Source of the DNA: an uncultured Bacteroidota bacterium
GTDB taxonomy: Bacteria > Bacteroidota > Bacteroidia > Chitinophagales > Saprospiraceae
Reading direction: 5' to 3'
Assembly: GCA_937876435.1 (NCBI GenBank)
Contig: CALEIL010000566.1
Location: 1 to 8,521, forward strand
Length of the DNA stretch: 8,521 nucleotides
The translations under genes were made by a program, and so were the position numbers. The notes beneath the pieces were generated by a model. It was not told the origin of the DNA, did not search any database, and saw only the letters and a list, made by a program, of their open reading frames with translations. Numbering within the stretch: the stretch's first letter is position 1; each line of letters starts with the position of its first letter. Shown here one piece after another: positions 8,101 through 8,521 of the stretch.

Positions 8101-8209
8101 AAAATCCCACAACTGAGAAAAGGATTGATATGCAAAATACCTTTAGCGTATACCGCAAGTATTTATCCAAAAGAAATACGCCTGGGATCCACGGGGTTGA
8201 GATGTTCAT
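2135..8209 (-). CDS. Giant secreted multidomain protein: beta-helix (choice-of-anchor Q), HYR-like modules, T9SS type A sorting domain
   Basis: A 2024-residue exported protein, intact from an ATG preceded by an in-frame stop to a TAA. Residues 1-38 form a signal peptide with a long N-region, hydrophobic core near 21-36 and likely cleavage after FSQ. Residues 39-105 resemble the second half of a DUF11-type domain. Residues 116-532 form a right-handed parallel beta-helix with the usual choice-of-anchor Q start (VVYVD, SSWSNAFISLQDGL, AEGTYYP) and end (GSAAIDAG, DGLSRI, IDVGAYEW). Residues 605-690 are HYR-like. From about 695 to 1908 there are degenerate HYR-like modules with paired cysteines and signatures such as FDEGSWDNC, VTCADAC and CGYGKITRRFF. 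Two blocks, 911-1107 and 1456-1578, match nothing I know. Residues 1943-2024 are the T9SS sorting domain. No catalytic site is visible. By family it is expected to cross the outer membrane by T9SS and be attached to or released from the surface; an adhesive or matrix role is inferred. Secretion is near certain, function open. Confidence 0.95.
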   Translation of the reverse strand: MNISTPWIPGVFLLDKYLRYTLKVFCISILFSVVGFSQNFPFTIPELPAGKKVEIFYNVVVNNPLVPPTTSTIGRHDTVFLGPGLYFLSNDPSTMVENDITLTPAAQFACNAYDGVVYVDQAATDGTNDGSSWSNAFISLQDGLLARLICPDNVDTILVAEGTYYPSNLGNQDTSFNIPDGVVVLGGFSPATGDTTLIDRDWVCHETILSGDIDGDGELSGNSYNVVRTINVSGSTLVDGFIITAGNAQNIHPYGGGWYNDGSGDGNSSNPMLRNIVFINNHATNGGALYNDGADNGEASPILYECDFLGNETLGGGGAIYNSGLNNGTSSPVITNCEFRMNGGAGGGAIINFASNGGASSPELINCIFTGNFAGTGGGIQNSVDNGTSLTSIINCVFEANLAYNMGGAIHNNGSMGTCEPIIVNSIFHNNLTDGTHPVISNTGGAAPTIQNSLFDVDFTTVDGGGGTIDAGNNLFETDPQFVSASSEDFRLMPGSAAIDAGDNSANTEMEDLDGLSRIYNGTIDVGAYEWRPYCRQDTVYLDENGEGVADVTNLIGELPSFLGCVIDTVVVIPTISCADTAVLYDLFVIREGVDTLLRCTDTIWVLDTVSPVIDMIGMELSVNEDCMAVMPDLSPFVSDNCALDTVIQSPEAGTLLGLPGTIVMVELMAVDSSGNESSISFDFEVVEVAPMVPLNCAAVIAPSINSDGQIQLKVIEVAQNATCLPVQDVQVLNRWGGLVWSATGLRNNDFILEGFDLCAYLGQTLEIEITNGLGSCRTTLNLDRNSGLNMTSAFGTTILEAADLDIPTALIDTGLLVTYCGYIPNPEEHTPLIEVSCNGRYSGLTAQPDWVEVYPCSELNDTSEIIYRTWEVFNKAGDLFTLTDTIVVLRLPMLTEASFAGFMEDTVYCEITSTESEGPVTWRYASWKQPVGLHDYERPNIKLQGLVYQLPLTIVAAGALNAYDQGEQAWQTYLNGVILRKVDGSEFTIGDIIGNRPYNSPLNNDPFATEYMTYLSNNLDSEQKLYGFLHAIFEVGEDPLSIIGGPVLLDFFPYILLEKGDWILSENGNFEQITDQWFFKNDPGTGQSNSPYWFAGAWPSVYGGDGCVRYHDLNPGAGDESEQCTIRVVVPALDADTCVTICLNELNGNPHCGISIESKDQDWAQTGQGLAGACPDTRGYDITVTQMCWGGAENTCVSEEYELTGGGENFVVTDSELTDKKRTFVLSKWTTLLDTIGPVFDFCYPMDNCEGEVMFTLKSRAIDCASGSCDDLIWCHEDILEAIRAGEQYSSAADWEYCHPTVYFTGSHDCTAKVLVPSVTLKDDCSGIHHVKAMVNGRVVLLDKTSEFDGFVTFEHISNPIDIPFGGHDNLVEVVYEAADSCWNTSSWSKFIEIKDATPPTVVSNHARATLNNPITWIDAGTFDEGSWDNCAIGLQLVRRSDWMQDTSIVNLCPADKEYNDWNELLSDLGFDKSQVDFVLNGGLLCGDYTYNVDALKDFLGQTEIESHYYEKLLWLWEDGESCGSIVFHAWLYDIARYIAENCMLPDEHGNLPDMEILDIFFDRLLGQAGYGREVAILGGGWTPSVPVTCADACEDVTIELLVMDLWCNWSTQWSTLQVEDKSIPKVNKPLEDLTVTCEAYNLYYRDVVESAAAFNNGGIVDSTNQEEIFNDLDRAFGTYLTVGNDDHFQNLPDSSLFFDYFKVVCLERTEEIKIADTAHDGSIEWITSIEKTTYLDTVTETAMNGLLSVNCIASVDQDVWIDLDDCGYGKITRRFFITSGCNFGHEDKAPIVVEQVIFIEPSCEVRWSMFDRPYNQGNKENPVCIPLEDLVYDLPVALVGDVTLKPHLTGALCNSIAVGHTDKVTQVLGADGMYKIVRTWGVKDWCGHSDGISYDQEIIVQVDADCPVDIDSVGQEPTDPSGIISVIESGKPVYKDRFVLYQNTPNPFNGYTVIGFELPEDASGQLTIYNVDGRMLKEIKGEYKKGYNEVTIPPDELPMSGVMYYQLDTDRYTATKRMVKVK
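2138..2383 (-). other. T9SS type A C-terminal sorting domain (residues 1943-2024)
   Basis: The final 82 residues begin YQNTPNPFN and continue with IGFELPEDASGQLTIYNVDG, GYNEVTIP, SGVMYYQLDT and the closing KRMVKVK. These are the conserved blocks of the type A sorting signal (TIGR04183-like): NxPNPF, a G-x-x-V/L-x-IYxxxG strand, and the terminal YxLxTxxxxxxKRMVxxK. The family function is recognition by the type IX translocon at the outer membrane, usually with removal of the domain and attachment to A-LPS or release. This is the firmest functional call in the window. Confidence 0.93.
6617..6784 (-). other. Choice-of-anchor Q ending of the beta-helix (residues 476-531)
   Basis: The stretch FETDPQFV, then EDFRLMPGSAAIDAGDN, then DLDGLSRIYNGTIDVGAYEW is the characteristic closing segment of the choice-of-anchor Q family. 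These proteins pair a beta-helix with one of several surface-anchoring C-termini, in this case T9SS. It marks the end of the helical stack and the change to beta-sandwich modules at about residue 535. Confidence 0.85.
6920..7447 (-). repeat. Six-coil parallel beta-helix repeat (residues 255-430)
   Basis: Six tandem coils each open with a glycine-rich GGxxYN-like turn whose asparagine falls at residues 260, 291, 322, 352, 382 and 412, a period of 31, 31, 30, 30 and 30. Each coil continues through a polar DNGxxSSP-type loop into a strand (RNIVF, YECDF, TNCEF, INCIF, INCVF, VNSIF) and an xNN or GN turn. This is the PbH1 pattern of right-handed parallel beta-helices. Cysteines 306, 337, 367 and 396 occupy the same place in four successive coils. 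The bases of the coils are diverged, so the repeat is old at DNA level. Confidence 0.85.
7895..8095 (-). other. Partial DUF11-like segment after the signal peptide (residues 39-105)
   Basis: The first 67 mature residues carry IPELPAGKKVEIFYNVVV, then VFLGPGLYFLSNDPST, then NDITLTPA. This is the order normally seen in the C-terminal half of DUF11-type repeats (PAGxxVxIxFxVxVxxP, a strand leading to DDPxT, then TVTP). The N-terminal half of such a domain is absent because the signal peptide precedes it directly. The assignment rests on pattern memory, not alignment. Confidence 0.4.
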
Positions 8210-8221
8210 TTATTCGGTCAA

Positions 8222-8227
8222 TCCTTT
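8222..8227 (-). promoter_or_regulatory. AAAGGA ribosome binding site for the 2024-codon gene
   Basis: On the minus strand AAAGGA precedes the ATG at 8209 with 12 intervening bases, slightly long but usable. The codon immediately before the ATG is an in-frame TAA (8212-8210), so translation cannot begin further upstream. Later in-frame TTG codons (residues 14 and 18) would give a shorter signal peptide but lack an upstream purine-rich site, which favours the ATG. Confidence 0.45.
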
Positions 8228-8246
8228 AAATTGCAATAATTCCTAT

Positions 8247-8254
8247 CAAAGTTA
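8247..8254 (-). promoter_or_regulatory. Bacteroidota-type -7 element (TAACTTTG) upstream of the 2024-codon gene
   Basis: On the minus strand the bases TAACTTTG match the Bacteroidota primary sigma factor -7 consensus TAnnTTTG. Transcription would start near 8240, leaving a leader of about 30 bases before the ATG at 8209. A convincing -33 TTTG at the usual 19-21-base spacing is missing. The nearest TTTG is only 11 bases upstream, and an ATTGA lies about 23 bases upstream. The placement in the only sizeable gap before the gene makes it the best promoter candidate here. Confidence 0.4.
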
Positions 8255-8381
8255 TACCATTTATTCAAAACACCTATCAATTTTAATTTATTTTTATGTT
8301 AATTTGATGTTATTGCATCCAGTCACCTCCCCATGAAATCAGGTCATCTAAAATCTGACTCTGTGTCAAGTAATATTAAAC

Positions 8382-8406
8382 AAAAAATTTGACCCTTGAA
8401 ATTTTT
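8382..8406 (-). terminator. AT-only hairpin at the end of the upstream gene, possible weak terminator
   Basis: Positions 8399-8406 (aaattttt) are the perfect reverse complement of 8383-8390 (aaaaattt), with the 8-base loop gacccttg between them. Read on the minus strand, this is an 8-bp stem beginning within the TAA stop codon, whose 3' arm runs into a U-rich stretch. The position, immediately at a gene end, suits a factor-independent terminator. However, the stem has no G-C pairs and would be weak, so it may only act as a 3'-end processing or stability element. Confidence 0.35.
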
Positions 8407-8521
8407 AATTTAGGTCAAAAGTAAATTTAAATCCGTCATAGTAACTATACCCAGGACGTTTTGGATTGACCGGCCCATACCCAGGCGGGCACGGCGGGCC
8501 CAGTTTGCCCGTACGGGTACC
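8405..8521 (-). CDS. 3' end of an unidentified gene (partial, 38 codons plus TAA)
   Basis: An open frame enters from the right edge and stops at TAA (8407-8405). Its 38 residues include GPPCPPGYGPVNPKRPGY and end in YYDGFKFTFDLN. The tail is rich in Gly, Pro and Tyr and finishes on alternating aromatic residues. Support for real coding is indirect. The stretch above about 8450 is GC-rich and turns sharply AT-rich at the stop, the frame has the same orientation as the two large genes, and a terminator-like hairpin overlaps the stop. I do not recognise the family and no domain can be assigned. The alternating aromatic/polar ending would suit a final beta-strand, but it is too short to call an outer-membrane barrel. 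The rest of the gene lies outside the window, and a chance open frame of this length cannot be excluded. Confidence 0.5.
   Translation of the reverse strand, partial: GTRTGKLGPPCPPGYGPVNPKRPGYSYYDGFKFTFDLN

Noticed and set aside
8156..8170. Alternative TTG starts at codons 14 and 18 of the 2024-codon gene
   Set aside because: They would shorten an unusually long signal-peptide N-region, but no purine-rich binding site precedes them, whereas AAAGGA precedes the ATG at 8209.
8232..8317. Perfect 8-bp inverted repeat (tgcaataa at 8232-8239, ttattgca at 8310-8317) bracketing the promoter candidate
   Set aside because: The arms are 70 bases apart in AT-rich DNA, and a match of this length is expected by chance fairly often in a gap of this size; no other operator-like feature supports it.
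8508..8517. Ten-base palindrome cccgtacggg near the right edge
   Set aside because: It lies within the coding tail of the upstream gene in a GC-rich Gly/Pro stretch, where such short palindromes arise easily; no second copy is seen.

Overview
The window looks like chromosomal DNA from a member of the Bacteroidota, most likely a Saprospiria-type relative (Lewinella, Haliscomenobacter and similar). Three things point there. The long central protein ends in a type IX secretion system (T9SS) type A sorting domain, which is confined to that phylum and close relatives. It combines a 'choice-of-anchor Q' beta-helix with degenerate, cysteine-bearing HYR-like modules, a combination I associate with giant Saprospiria secreted proteins. 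The one promoter-like element has the Bacteroidota -7 form TAnnTTTG rather than a proteobacterial -10. The taxon is inferred from protein style, not from any marker gene.

Everything supportable is coded on the minus strand, so the biological order runs from high to low coordinates. (1) 8521-8405: the last 38 codons of a gene that enters from the right edge, with a Gly/Pro/Tyr-rich tail. (2) 8404-8210: a 195-base AT-rich gap holding a terminator-like AT hairpin, a promoter-like TAACTTTG and an AAAGGA ribosome binding site. (3) 8209-2135: one intact 2024-codon gene for a secreted multidomain protein. Its order is signal peptide, partial DUF11-like segment, parallel beta-helix with choice-of-anchor Q ending, HYR-like modules interrupted by two unrecognised insertions, and T9SS type A sorting domain. 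(4) 2134-2040: a 95-base gap with two mutually exclusive hairpins. (5) 2039-1: the first 679 codons of a second secreted protein that runs off the left edge. It has a signal peptide, a DUF7933-like domain, a short DUF11-like stretch, a cadherin-like/bacterial Ig-like domain and three full copies (a fourth beginning) of a 112-114-residue Ig-like repeat.

The two large genes are co-oriented and both encode exported, repeat-built proteins. The likeliest joint role is at the cell surface or in the extracellular matrix (adhesion, biofilm, capture of polymer or prey), but no catalytic motif or ligand-binding site can be read, so this is inference. There are no RNA genes, mobile elements, CRISPR arrays or defence genes in the window. 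The plus strand carries only shadow ORFs. The most novel material is inside the proteins: two insertions in the HYR-like modules of the 2024-residue protein, an Asn/Cys ladder in its beta-helix, and the DNGxGADxL / SFGGGxLGG repeat of the downstream protein.
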